From positions 620,001 to 684,000 of the forward strand of contig SAXG01000003.1 in NCBI GenBank assembly GCA_012932865.1: a DNA stretch of 64,000 nucleotides, read 5' to 3'. The position numbers and the translations under genes are program-made. The notes under the pieces were generated by a model that saw only the letters and a program-made list of their open reading frames with translations, was not told the DNA's origin and made no database searches. Positions 21,311 to 32,919 of this stretch are shown piece after piece. The stretch's first letter is position 1. Each line of letters begins with the position of its first letter. The DNA is from Amylostereum areolatum (Eukaryota > Basidiomycota > Agaricomycetes > Russulales > Stereaceae).

Positions 21311-22698
21311 GTCTAGGAGGAGAGTGAGAAGCGTAAGCGAAGCCTCATGGCCGTGAAATATAACATACCGGTGGGGATGGACGAGGGGCAGACCCCGCCC
21401 GCAGGCCAGGTCACGGTATCAGATTAGATCGCGGTGCCATCTCACGATCATCGGCTCGGATCCCCCCGATTTCCCGGTTACTTGCATCCTCCGTTACTTA
21501 TTACGACCGTGTTTACAACTAGCATAGACCCATGCATTGCACTCATTCAAGTAGCAAGGCTGTGGTGATTGTATTCAAATAAGCAACAAATAAGCATAAC
21601 TAAGTACTAAGCATGAAGTGTAGAAGATTCAACTCGCAGTCCGATAGTAGGAAAACTGTAGCCGGGATGCCTAGAGGGGTTTGTGACGGTCCCAAATGCT
21701 CTCGCTCGTGTCGGGCTCTCTTGGCAATCTGCCATTTCGATAGCAGAGTGGGTTGTTCTGTTCCTTGAGGGTTCAGAGCTGGAGTCCTTGGGGGCGTAGG
21801 AAGCAAGTCGCTGAGGGCCGAGTAGGCCTGCGAATATGCAATGTCGATGAGGACATATCACCTGTGATATGGATAACAAAAGGATCAGTAAAGCCTTTAC
21901 TATCACATTGATTGATACTGTATGCACGTACCATCTATGAAAGCTCCGTTCGAGGCTTGCTGGTTGGTTGGGTTCTTGCATTATCGTGTCGCCTGTCGTT
22001 GATTCGGACGTGGACGACACAATACAATGCTGTTGCGGACCTTCAGGATCCTGAGGATGTCGTTGTGCTCGCACTCAAGACCGGCGGTGGCCAATGGCGT
22101 CAGCCGAGGAAAGCTGTAGACAACAATATAGTAAGCAAGGACATTGATCAGTTTGTTAAGGTCAGTCATACCTGGACGGCCGTGTTCTCGTTCGCTTGCG
22201 AGGAGGTTGAATGGGCACTGTTTCTGGGGGCTGCATCTTGGACGGAATCAGTGGACCTGCGTTCCTGCTCGGTGCACCATCCCAATGGCCAGCCAATGTC
22301 ACCCCCAACTCGCATAGATTCTTCTGCACAAATAGTACATGTCAGTTCGTCTCGCAAGAGAGAAAGAAAATGCGCACATGATCCAGATGAATGCACCGAG
22401 ATGCACTGGATGCAGATGACAGGGTGTGCTGTACTGTGTCGTGTCGGGTCGTGTCGTGTCGTACATCACTCGAGCTCGGGACCACCACGCCTCATCCGAG
22501 CACCGAGGAAATTTCCCGAAAAATCTCTAGATATATAAATAAATCCAATCAGGGGGGGTGGGAGCGACGCGGTCATCGTGACCGAAGCGACAAAACACGT
22601 CCGTGTTGCTGCACAAACATTGCTTTGGAGGAAAATTGATTTGAATTTGTTTTCTGATATACAAAGTAAAAGGTATAAGTAGGGCTGTGCCATGGAGG
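21311..22698. other. 1.4-kb stretch without a supported gene
   Basis: The plus strand has an open frame at 21912-22538 without family resemblance. The minus strand has pieces with exon-like borders (see the separate entry at 21616-22396). A GTC/GTGTC-rich direct-repeat run occurs near 22432-22465. Confidence 0.4.
21616..22396 (-). pseudogene. Possible decayed or unrecognised spliced gene
   Basis: Minus-strand pieces look exonic: CTICAEESMRVGGDIGWPLG near 22330, an intron-like GT..AG at about 22111-22168, QEPNQPASLERSFHRW near 21960, and a C-terminal piece DIAYSQAYSALSDLLPTPPR with LLSKWQIAKRARHEREHLGP ending at 21604. I could not connect them without a stop (a TGA right after the first intron and another at 21855). 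Either my splice choices are wrong or the gene has decayed. No family is recognised. Confidence 0.25.
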
Positions 22699-22848
22699 CT
22701 ACTTTGACGCTAACGGCGGTGCGTAGAGGTGCCATAGAGAGTGGGAAGGTATGACGGTGGCCAAGTACGTGGTGGAGGTCAAGACGAAGAGCGACGCGGC
22801 GACCCGGCCGACGCGCAAGCCTAGGATGACGCAAGCAGCCACGTGCAT
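22699..22848 (-). CDS. Small hydrophobic 49-residue frame (uncertain)
   Basis: ATG at 22846-22848 opens a 49-codon frame with two hydrophobic stretches (VAACVILGLRVGRVAASL and FVLTSTTYLATVIP), ending at TAG 22699-22701. It begins inside the palindrome at 22838-22891. No homologue is recognised and it may be chance. Confidence 0.2.
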   Translation of the reverse strand: MHVAACVILGLRVGRVAASLFVLTSTTYLATVIPSHSLWHLYAPPLASK

Positions 22849-22891
22849 TTGTCAACGCGACCTGTCACGTGTCGCGTTACGATGACGTGGC
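22838..22891. promoter_or_regulatory. Nested palindrome with CACGTG and TGACGTGG sites
   Basis: Outer arms gccacgt and acgtggc enclose inner arms aacgcgac and gtcgcgtt around a ctgtcacgt core. The stretch includes two CACGTG boxes (22840-22845 and 22866-22871) and TGACGTGG (22883-22890). A CCAAT box (22905-22909) and tgacgtgacg (near 22942) follow. CACGTG is bound by bHLH factors and TGACGTG by bZIP factors in fungi. Use here is inferred. The target could be the small frame at 22699-22848 or an untranslated transcript. Confidence 0.5.
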
Positions 22892-23159
22892 TGTTGTCCC
22901 ACAACCAATCAGAAAGCTCACTTGTCTCGCGGTTTGTGTCGTGACGTGACGCAGCGCTCCACCGCGTCTCTCTTTGTATTAAAGGATAAAAGAGTAGTAT
23001 GTTGTACATCCTATCTAAAAAGATCTTTGAGATAACTTACAACCAGTATAAGCAAGCTACATAGGCAGGTAACCGCCGTCGTACGACGCCGTAGACCGTC
23101 CGTCCACCGGGTCTCGCCTCGGTCGCGGTCTCGCCTATACAGAGCGCTCCCGCTCCCGC
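22849..23159. other. Intergenic, promoter-like
   Basis: This stretch is 311 bp. It continues the CACGTG/CCAAT cluster, then an AT-rich stretch with ttgtattaaaggataaaag near 22974-22992 that could act as a TATA-like element for leftward transcription. No coding exon is seen. Confidence 0.35.
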
Positions 23160-25405
23160 TCAACCCCACTCCTCGGGAACGAATGGCGTCACCAATTCGT
23201 ACATGTCCGAGTTTCGTGTACGCGTTGGCTGCTTCGACCGTTTGATCAGTCGATTCAGAAACGACCTGCGTTCCGTGCCGTCCGCCAAGTCATCCAGAGA
23301 CGCGGACGAGTCGTTGGGGTAGAACTGGTCCACCATCTTCGCGAGCCTCCTCACTCCGCTCGAGCTGTCGTTCAGCGCCCTTCGCGAGTCCTCTAACGCC
23401 GACGCGAGATACAGGGCCATGCTGGGCAGAGAGATGGGCAAGCTCGGCAGCGGCGTCGTCGCCGTCGAAGGGATCGTGAAGTACTTCGACAGCGACGAGT
23501 CCGGTCCGTCCCGCAATACCGCAGGGAGCGACGATAGCGCGTATGAGTAGGGAAGCACGTTGACGTCGCCATTCGTGTATTTCCCGACGTTCGGAGAGTC
23601 CGCAGGAGGTTTGCAGTCGATCGTCAGGTATATCACGGTTCGCCAGTCCGACGAGGTGTGGTGAACCTGTGATCGGCTGCGGGTTAGACAAGTTGAAAAT
23701 CGAAACTGCGTGAACCGTCCGTTACCCTGATAAACTGGACTACGGTACGCAGCTCGAGTGGTCCCTTGGTCACTGCCATCGCTTCCACCGACGGTTCGAT
23801 CCTCGTTGCGCTCAGCTTCGCCATGAGCTTCAGCAGCTGACGCCACGACGGTGCCTGGATGTGCATCGGCGGACATTTGCCATACGGAAGAGTGATTATG
23901 TTGGGCACAGGTCCCTTCATCGGCGGCTGCGATGCGCTCACGGACAGCGGATGAAATCCGAAGCGCTGGCATTGGCGAAATTAACGCCGTGCGACACATC
24001 TTCGAAGGAAGGAACGTACAAACACCCATGAGAAGGTCCGATTCGACAAATTGGTTTGGAGTCGACATGGTTCGTGTACATCTCCGATGATGAGGCAGCA
24101 GAACGGTCTTCGTCTGATGCCACTGAACTTGAAGACGATGGTAAAGTGGACGCTGACCTTTGAGGCGCGAAGTACCCCGTGACCGGGGATGAAGGAGTTA
24201 CGACATCTGTGGAAGAATACGCGCGTCGAGGTGTGTGGGAGAGCGTTGACGGCCCCGCTGAGTCGTGCCCGTTCGACGAGGTACTGCCCGACCGACCCAC
24301 AGAAGCTACAGGCGGGGAAGGCAATGGATTTCGAAGAGGTCGGTGGGGGTTATGAGGGCTGTGCGCTGAAGAGATGAGGACAGGTCAGCCATGCAGCATG
24401 CTCGAAGCATGTCGACAGGAAAGGTGTCTACCTGGGGTAGAGTACGTTGATGGATGTAGGCGCAGTGGGCTTTCGGCCTCGAATGCCTCGCGGTCTTCCG
24501 CCGCGAGGCGCCTCGCCAATGCCTCGTCTTCAGCTACTTGATTTTGCACATCAGCGGGTGTCAGCGGGCGAGGGGGCACGATGTTGCTTGGCGGCGAGCT
24601 GGTGAGAGCGCTTGCTGACAACGTTCGGAGGGGCGATTGAGAGGAGGTAGAGGGCACGGCGGGGGGAGCGGGAGATGACAGACGCGGGGCTTGGGAGGCT
24701 AACGACTCTGCGGGTTTGGAATAGGGATGCAGCATTGAGGACTGCTGCGACGGTGAATCGGTGGGTCGCATGAACGCCTCCAGAGCTCTTGCAGCTTCCT
24801 CCCCCGGGGAATTGGGTGGTCGTACCTCCCGATGTTGGTCGAACAGTTCTGGCGGCGCTGAGATTGGAGCCTCGGGGCTCATCTATAGCCTCTGGGGATG
24901 CAGATCTCGGCTGTGGACCAAGCGTCTCGAGAGGTGGGAAGGGTATAGTCACGGCAGCGGGTATCGCCTGGTTGTAAAAGGACGGCGGCTCGTTGGACGA
25001 AGCAAACGGTTTGGGCGGAAGTGTGGGAGGGGCCGGGGCACTCATAGCAGTCCGAAGCGCAGGTGGCTTCCCGGGAAGGGGTGGGGGAGAGGTGGAAGGC
25101 GCAGTGCGGGTAAGAGGCACAAGGACTTCAGTCTTACGCGGCGGGAGGTTGGCCGCGTCTGGGTGGTAAGTATAGTTTGGGCGAGCGTGTGTGAAGAGAA
25201 CGGTAGCATTATTGACGAAGGATGTGGAAGAGTAGGTGGGCCTATGACCGGGAATGAGACTGGGAGGCAATGGGAGTGGAGGCGAGGAATATGAGGACGA
25301 CTGCGGATAGCCGGACGGGCCAGTGACTGAACGAAGGTGATTCCCACGTCGGCCATCGCTGGGATCGCGGAAAGCTGGTCGTGTCGGACTCGGGGTCCAG
25401 GACAT
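23160..25405 (-). CDS. Conserved protein of unknown function, Pro/Ser-rich N-terminus
   Basis: I do not recognise this gene. The N-terminal half is disordered (MSWTPSPTRPAFRDPSDGRR; many Pro and Ser) and includes APPTLPPKPFASS, which could be an SH3 ligand. A short helical piece EDEALARRLAAEDREAFEAE follows. The C-terminal half looks folded and conserved: CRIGPSHGCLY, NIITLPYGKCPPMHIQAPSW, RQLLKLMAKLSATRIEPSVE, TSSDWRTVIYLTIDCKPPAD, VNVLPYSYALSSLPAVLRDG and a C-terminal helical tail ending LVTPFVPEEWG. Introns are clear near 23668-23726, 23953-24018 and 24375-24432. A single-base frame slip lies near 24884. Its 5' end faces the RIM15 3' end. Confidence 0.7.
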
Positions 25406-25951
25406 GGGGAGAACGAACAAAGTTATGTTCTCAGGACGAGGACAAGTTCGAGTTGACGGTAGGATGTGTGTATTCAGACGCCCGAGACCGCCTGCATATG
25501 CATCTCCTCCTTCGCGCGCACTCGGCACCGCCCATATACTCCCCCTTTAGACATATTTCTCCTGATCGCGGCACAGGCCGCATAGCCAGTTACCCCGCAG
25601 GTGGGTCCATGGCGGTCCTTCTGCCAACACAATGACTAAGTTGAGCCGCTGCGGCCACCCCATAGCGTCGTGAAACCAATCGTTTCTCGGTTGTCCAGAA
25701 TATATGCACAGCGATCGCTCGCACTAAAAAGCTCGATAACTCTAGCGTGCAACCAATCTTGCGGAAAAAAACGATGCAGGTGATGGACGGGACGGATGAA
25801 TGACGCAAGTGAGAAAGAATGGGGGATGCAGGGACACTCGAAAACATAGTATGAGCAAAATGGCATGCAGCAAGCGTGATGGAGAGAGATGAACACAATA
25901 TGCACGAGAAAGACAGGAAAGATAAAACGAACGTCACGAAGTCGTAAATAG
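25406..25951. other. Intergenic, unknown gene promoter / RIM15 3' flank
   Basis: This stretch is 546 bp with no recognisable exon. The minus-strand frames near 25590-25962 are unsupported. It should contain the RIM15 3' UTR. Confidence 0.4.
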
Positions 25952-28900
25952 TCATCGGCCAACGGGAACTGTTTTGGTGGCGCTGTGAGATTCGGATACC
26001 GTCGATGTTTTGAACCCGAGTTGCCTCATGGCCGCCAGCAGGTCTGCCTTTTGCAGTGGCTTCGCCAGCGACGCAGCGAATAGAGCGCTCGCCTCGTTAC
26101 TATCAGTACCGCTGTAGGCGCTGACGGCGATGATAGGGGTACCCGTGTTCTTGTTGTTGGTACTCTTGATGTAACGAGCGGCGCTCTCGCCGTCGACTGT
26201 TGCTCGTTAGCCCATCGAACATAAACACATCAAACCGAACTCACCAACTGGCATATGGAGGTCCATCAGGATACAGTCAAATTCTAGATTGGTCGATGTA
26301 AGCTCACGTCCACCTGTATGCAGGGCCCAGGGGAATACGTACTGATATCGCCCATTGCGACACTGATCGCCTCAGAACCATCCGCAACCACAACACACCG
26401 ACACCCTAACCGGATGAGAAGAGTCTCAATGATCTTCGCTGTGATGGGATTATCCTCCGCGAGTAGACAAGTCACCGCGCGATCACTAGGGTCGGGTCCA
26501 CGCTTGAGGTCGATCGACACCACGGATGACGGTGGCGAGGTAATCTCGTGGGTGTGGCTCAGCGACGACGGCCACGCATCCGAGCCCGAACCATCGCCCA
26601 CACTTGACACTGAGGAAGTCCGCAATCGACTAGGCATGGAGTTCCGCCGACTCAAATCAGATTCCAGATGATTGTGCTTGAAGCGCTCGATCGCCCCGAA
26701 CTCGGATGGCTTACGGATGTGGCTGGCCGCGCTACCTGGCGTTGATGGACCACGCGAGGGCGATGAGGCAATAGAGGATGTTGAAGTGGCCGGGGACGGC
26801 GGGCTGGTCAAACTCGGCTTGTTCTCCATAGATGTGACCACATTTGCAGGGGCCTTCTTCCGCACAGAAAGGCTCCGTTTGCGTGAGTGAGCCGAGGTCG
26901 AGTCGGACAATGTATGCGTGATCGGCGCCATCTGGTCTGTCCTCAATTTCCTGATCATGTCGTCGTTCGCCTGCTTCAGAACAGGAAGATTCTTGAAGCT
27001 AAACGTGCCAAATTCATCGTCCGCTGGCGTTGCCGATTCTCGACCACTCCGGGGGGAATGAGCTGAGTCAGACTGAGGGATATCGAGGCCAACTGCGGGT
27101 CGCTCGGGAGCCGTCTGTGGCGGGGAAGCCTGGTCCTCGTCGAATAGTTGTAGGATAGCCCCACGAGGATCGAAATAATCGGTCGACTCGGCGTCGGTAA
27201 CTTGCGGAATGAAGGCAGCCTCTGTAGTGGTCACCTTGTCCCACTCGATGCCCGCAAACCAAGGATGGGCTTTGACCTCCTCGGAACCATTTGCCCCGAG
27301 ACGACGACTGGGATCGAGAGTAAGGAGCCGTTCCATGAAGTCTCGCGCCTCCCTGGAATAGTCGACATACTCCTCCAGCCACTCAATGTGGCCAGAAAGG
27401 ATATTCTCGAAGACTTTCTCGGGCGTCTCGTCATGGAAGGGAGGTGCGCCGTAGAGGAATTCGTATGTGATGACACCCAGAGCCCACTGTAACAAAGTTA
27501 GCGTGAAAACCATAGACCAACATAGATCAGACACGAACCCAGTCAACCGTCGAATCATCGCCACTCAGGCCAAGAATCGTCTCGGGAGCCAAGTAATCTG
27601 GCGTTCCGACGAATTTCTGTTCCCCTGGCGGAGTACTTCCAGGAGCCGGGTGCGAGCGAAGATCACTTGTCAACTCCGAAGCAAATGACTGAAGAGGGCT
27701 ATCATTCATCCCATTGCCAGCACGGCGTGCGAAGAAGTTGGGGAAGGAGTCGGAGCCGCTAGACTCGCTGACATCGTCTGTGGAGGATAGGAATGAATTG
27801 GTGCCGTGGCGGTATACTGGGGCTGGTTGCTGATTGAAGTACGAACCTCCACCGATCAGGTCGGACGGTATCAATGGCGAGGACAGATACGTCGCGTCCA
27901 TCGAGGGTGGACGAGAGTGAGGGCTATATCGCGTCCGAGAGCGCATGCCGCGGTCACGTTCAGACGTCAGGAGTTGACCTTCGCGGGTATGTCGACCGAG
28001 GAGACCAATCCTACTTAGGCCGAAGTCGGTGAGCTTCAAATGGCCATGCGCGTCGATGAGCAAATTGTCGGGTTTCAGATCACTACGGCCAAAACGTTAG
28101 TGTGCGAGTTAGGAAGGGGGGAAAGAGGCCATACCGATGCATGATACCACGCTGGTGCAACGATTCCAGACCTAGAACAACTTCCGCGATATATTGCCTA
28201 GTCCACTCCTCTGGTAGCGCACCCAAGGATTTTACTAGGGCGGCACAATCACCCCCATTGAGGTACTCCATAACCAGATACAAATTGTCCTTGCTCTGAA
28301 ACGTGAAGTACAGTTTAGCGACGAATGGTGACTCGGACTGTTTCATGAGGATCATGCGTTCTGCCTTGACGTTGGTGATTTGATTCTTCGCAATCATGTC
28401 CGCTTTGCGAAGGACCTTGATGGCGTAGTAGTCACCAGTGGCTTTCTTCCGCGCGAGGAAGACAGAACCAAATGCACCCTTGCTGATAGGCTTGATGATC
28501 TCGAAATCTTTGATAGACGTGGGGGTGTTGCGTTGAGCGGGGGTAACAGCGGGTATGCGGGGTGAGAGAGGAGCACTGCCAGTCGAGTTGGGGACCGAAG
28601 TATTCATGACTGGATTGATAGTAGAGTGCCGTCGGTGGGATTTGCGCGAGGGAAGATCGAGAGGGGAATTCAGAGGGGATAGCGGCGGCGTCGGCTGCAA
28701 ATTGCGTTCTGATCTTCGAGTACGAACAGACGGTGACGACCCGTCATTCAGATCCATGAAAGGAGGGTTATCGTCGCAAGATTGGGACGCAACGATGGGT
28801 GCGGCCAAGGCCAGAGGTGACGACACGGATGAGGGAGTTGAAGACCGCGTCATACCTTGCCACTGAAACGACATGGGCGGAGGCGGAGGAGGCGGAGGCA

Positions 28901-31746
28901 TGCTGACGCTAGGTGACGGTTGAAGAGGTAGAGGTAGAGTACTATGTGCCCCCGGGATGGGCGAAACAGAGGCCATTGGGGTCGGATCCAGACTAGAATG
29001 GCCGCCATATCCATACTCTGAAGTTGTGCTTGAATGATCGTCTTCCAAGCCCTCGTCCTCGACCCTGATGCTGCCCTCCTCAGAACCAGAACCAGAACCT
29101 TGCTCGTCCTCCTCATCTTGATCCATTGCCAAGCCAACTCGCTCCTCCCATTCTTGGCGTACCTTTTCCGAGTACCGGATCGTGTTCTGCAAGCGCACGA
29201 CAGTGTCTATCTTCTGTCGCATAACCCGTTCCGTGTCCTGAGCAAGCTGCCCGAGCCCGTTGTCCGACGTGGTCGGTCGCTGCCAGCTACGAATCTGTGT
29301 AATCTTCCGCTCTGAGCTAGGGGAAAGCAGGCGCTGTCGTTCGATAGGTTCTTTCTGCTCCTCGTCTTTCAAAGCAGGGACTTGTATCTCCAAAGCTATG
29401 AGAAGGATATCATCCAGCTGCTCGAGTAGACGACGTTGTGTCTTCTTGACACCAAAACGCTGCATCTTGTTGATACGAAAGAGCTGCAGGGGTGAAGAAG
29501 AGCTAGGAGAGCTCGACGGAGACATTATAGGAAGACCACGGTATTCTGGCGGCGTCGCCGGAGAGGAACGGTCCAATGCGGCGGAGAGGTCGCGAATAGT
29601 ATTTCGCAACTCCGTGATCGACTCGTTGCATTCGCCAATCTCTGCCTCCAATCGATGGGTCTCGCTACACGTCTCGTTGTGTTTCTCGAAGTACCACTGG
29701 GGTATGTTGTTCTCGCAGATGCGACACAGGATGGGCGTCATATTGATTGGGCGAGCAAATGGTAACGGGGTTGGAGGTTCCTCGACTGATTCGGCATAGC
29801 CTTGCTCTGGTGCATCTGGTGTGGATACCTCCTCGTCTTGCTCAATCGCCTCGACAGGAGCAGGGGGGTGTATGTGAACAGGAGGTCCAATGGGTTTGAT
29901 AACCCACATAGTGTGTGAAAGCGAGCCGTCATCCTTGAGCATAAGCATGCCCTTGCCTTCCATTAGTTGATAGAGCTCCTCCGTGGAGGGGACATTGTCA
30001 TCCTCTGGGACGACTCGCAAATGAAATCGGACTTCGACAGTATGCGAATCATCGTCCTGCAATCGTTGAGTTGCTTCCTGAAAGACTGTCATATCTTCTT
30101 CAGCGAGCATAGGAGATATCGGGCTGCCTTGAAGCCGGTCAGGATCCGTACTATATAGACGGTGAGAAGATAGCGCATACTCTGCGGGGATAGAAGGCTC
30201 ACCCGACGACAACAAACCAAGCGTAGTTGATCCACAAGAGGTGTTCACCATCTAGATCGAGCTCCATGACGATATTCCGGTTCTGCGCCGTCTCCGCTTG
30301 AAGCCTCAACCGCTCGGTGGCCAAGACGCGGGCGGATTCAGCTGTGTCCAGAGTCTTGATTGACGAGGCCCTCGAAGGTTCCGGGGGGGCTAGACTTATG
30401 GACTGCATCTCATCTCGGGGCCGCTTCCCTTGACTCGCCGGCCTGGAAAGCTTGAGCTTGTTGTCCTCCTCTGGAGATAGCCGAGATGCAGCCGTGGGCG
30501 GCGGAGCATCCTCATCAGCGGGCTTCATGACGAAGAGGAGGGCCTCGTCCTGCTCATCGTCGTTGTCATCGAAGTTCCAAAACTGCTTCTCTGCCTCCCA
30601 CCATTCCACAACACGACTTAGACTGGCGACAGCGAGCAGTACCTGGACATACCAGCTCCGACCGTGCCAGTCCGGATGATCGTCCCAGGCTTTGCCTATA
30701 TGCTGCACCCTTTGAACAATGGTTTCACATATCTTTGGTTGAGCTGTGAGCTGGGCGACCGTCATCTCCACCACGTCGGTGGCGACAGTGATGAGTTCGT
30801 ATAAGTTGGTCATGATGGGGTCCACCGGATCGTCAATGAGTATCCGGGAGGAGCGGCGATTGGCAGAGGGTGGGCCGCTATTGGAAATGGTTTCAGAAAA
30901 GCTGCTATGAGTAGTGGGCGGAAGAGGAGAACGAGAACGAGACGTGGAACGGGAGCTGTGGCCGGAACGGGAAGGACGTAGTGGGATGTGGATGGACCGC
31001 GAGAGGCGCCGAGAAGCGATACCACCCGCCGCCCAAGAGCCCGAAGCTGGATTCTGTTTGCGAGGGCTTGTGGTGGGCTCCGAGGGTTGACCCTGACTGG
31101 AACCAGAGACGGAGGGGGCAGCGGAAGTGGCCGTGTTTACGGGGGTGGGAACTTTGTCCCAGGACACGGTCGGCTGCCTGCGTATCGGAGCAGGACTGGT
31201 GGACGACGCCGATGCTGTAAGTAGACCAGGAGAAGAAGCATGATGGGTTAGGGTAGGAGGGCTTCGACTGGGTTCCTCGAGAGACGCACGGTGACGGCTA
31301 TGATTTCCTTCGAGCTCTGCCTCATAACCACCGTCTGAAATGGCATCGTCGGATTGGATGGCAGAGCGGAGCTCGGCTTGCTGGAGCATGAAGGCCTCGC
31401 GAAGGGCGTCCGAATCAGGTAGGCGACTGTCACGATCTCGACCTCGGTCGCGCTCCCGTTCTCGCTGTTCGCGTTCTTCCTGTTCGCCTTCCCGGAGCCT
31501 CTCCTCGAAGAAAGCGGTGATAGAATTGGTGACGCGCTGAAGCTCCTTATCGCACTCGGACTTTGCGACCTTGAGACGTCTGGTTACGTGACGCCTAACG
31601 AAAGGCATGGAGACGGTGTTGGATCCGGAGGCATGGGTTGTGGACGCGTTATTGGATGGAGGAGCGATGGGGGGAGGTAAAACGGAATCAGGAGAGAAAA
31701 TGAGTGGACTTGGAGCTTGTCGTCTCGATGGCAAGGACTCCGACAT
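25952..31746 (-). CDS. RIM15: RIM15-type kinase: PAS, zinc finger, AGC kinase, receiver domain
   Basis: Rim15 (Cek1/Ppk18 type) integrates TORC1 and PKA signals and drives quiescence through Igo/endosulfine and PP2A. A long Ser-rich N-terminus is followed by a PAS domain (LLWINYAWFVVVGTDPDRL), a Rim15-type zinc finger (ILCRICENNIPQWYFEKH..C), linkers, then the kinase: SKGAFGSVFLARKK, YYAIKVLRKADM, MHRDLKPDNLLID and LTDFGLSRIG. A long insert precedes FVGTPDYLAPETILG, which is the Rim15/Greatwall arrangement. WFAGIEWDKVTTTEAAFIPQ begins the AGC tail. The C-terminus is a response-regulator receiver: CLLAEDNPITAKIIETLLIR, then FDCILMDLHMPV with the phospho-acceptor Asp. At least five in-phase introns are seen. 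The start ATG is 31744-31746 and the stop TGA 25952-25954. No frame break was found in about 1,800 residues. Confidence 0.95.
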
Positions 31747-32214
31747 GGGAGTAGGAGGGAAGGCGCGCTATCAGGGAACGTGCTGGGGATGGCGGTGATG
31801 AGGAGGAAGAGGACGGGGCAGGGAGCAGGAGATGAGAACAGCGAGGAGACAGCGAGGAGAGGAGAGCGAGACTAGCAGATCATGAGGGGATGGAATGGGG
31901 GGCGAGGAGCCAGCGGAGGAGGAAGGAAGAGGGCGGGGACGACTGGTGAGGGAGCGGGACGACGGGGAGGTTGTCTCCTCACACACCGTCCGTATTATTC
32001 CTTCGCAACCACCTTATCCTGCCAAATTTATTATTTTCTTCTGTCACATTTCTTCGTGTCCCAGTCCCTCCGGTTTGTCACGCATCACGCTCTGCAAGTC
32101 CGCCAGTCCGCGACGGCCTTCAGTTCCTCCTCGACCGCAGGCTGAGACTGGTCGCCGACCTCGCTTGCTTTGTTCTCCGCTTCTCTCCCTCATTATCCGC
32201 TCCTCCTGCCCTCC
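31747..32214. promoter_or_regulatory. Divergent promoter region, RIM15 / bS18m
   Basis: This stretch is 468 bp between divergent ATGs. The RIM15 side is GA-rich (31795-31960) and the ribosomal-protein side CT-rich, typical of fungal core promoters. No TATA box is obvious. Confidence 0.4.
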
Positions 32215-32919
32215 ATGCTTCGCGCGTCCGTCAGGGCCTTGACGCGCCCGCTCGGCGTGCCGACCCGCATCTCCCCCACGTTCATCCTGCAGACTGCCTC
32301 TATGGCTTCCCGCACCCGTCTTGACGCGAGGAGTGCGGAACTTGCACGCGAAGCCCTGGACGATGTGGAAGACGCCACCGCGGTCATCCTTGAGTCACAG
32401 CCTCCTCCCGGCCCCAGCCCTTCAGAATCTTACCACGGTATGTTTGCCATCTTCGTCACCTTGATATCCTTTGACCAAGGCCTCCTTCAGTTTTGGCGAG
32501 TGACACTCGCAAACGCGCGAGTACTTATGACCGCGCGCCGCGGGATATCTTCGTTCGTCCTCATTCCACTTTTTGTGACTTGCGCTTATAGTCCATTTCA
32601 GTTCGTGAAGCCCTCAGACCTACGGGATCGCAGTAACGAACCCCCGCTCATGGGTCGCAAACGCGCTCTCCTGGGTCCGGGTGCTTCCGAGTCCAAAGCG
32701 CAGGATTGGTTTTACCAGCTGGGTATCGATCCACTTTACGAGGCCACCAACCCTCGACTACTTTCCTTCTTCGTCTCCGAGATGGGCAAGGTTAAAAGCA
32801 GAGCGATCACGAAGCTGACTTGGCGAAGTCAACGTCGATTAACGAAGGCCATTCGTAGGGCGAAAATGATGGGCGTTATGCCCATTCTTCATCGACACAC
32901 GTCCAGAGAGGGCATATGA
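32215..32919 (+). CDS. RSM18: Mitochondrial small-subunit ribosomal protein bS18m
   Basis: This is a component of the mitochondrial 37S ribosomal subunit. The ATG at 32215 gives a basic presequence (MLRASVRALTRPLGVPTRIS). The S18 core is at the C-terminus: FYQLGIDPLYEATNPRLLSF, KSRAITKLTWRSQRRLTKAI and RRAKMMGVMPILHRH, ending with TGA at 32917-32919. There are probably two introns, one after SESYH (from about 32437) and a shorter one before FVKPSDLRDRSN. A middle exon (LASDTRKRASTYDRAPRD) fits the phase. The exact second donor is uncertain, since gttcgt is not a strong donor. Confidence 0.85.
   Translation: MLRASVRALTRPLGVPTRISPTFILQTASMASRTRLDARSAELAREALDDVEDATAVILESQPPPGPSPSESYHGMFAIFVTLISFDQGLLQFWRVTLANARVLMTARRGISSFVLIPLFVTCAYSPFQFVKPSDLRDRSNEPPLMGRKRALLGPGASESKAQDWFYQLGIDPLYEATNPRLLSFFVSEMGKVKSRAITKLTWRSQRRLTKAIRRAKMMGVMPILHRHTSREGI

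Noticed and set aside
21912..22538. 208-codon plus-strand frame
   Set aside because: It has no domain, no codon pattern like its neighbours, and overlaps minus-strand pieces that look more exonic.
22699..22848. PMP3-type small membrane protein
   Set aside because: The hydrophobic spacing vaguely resembles PMP3, but the conserved GCG-DLLIN core is missing.
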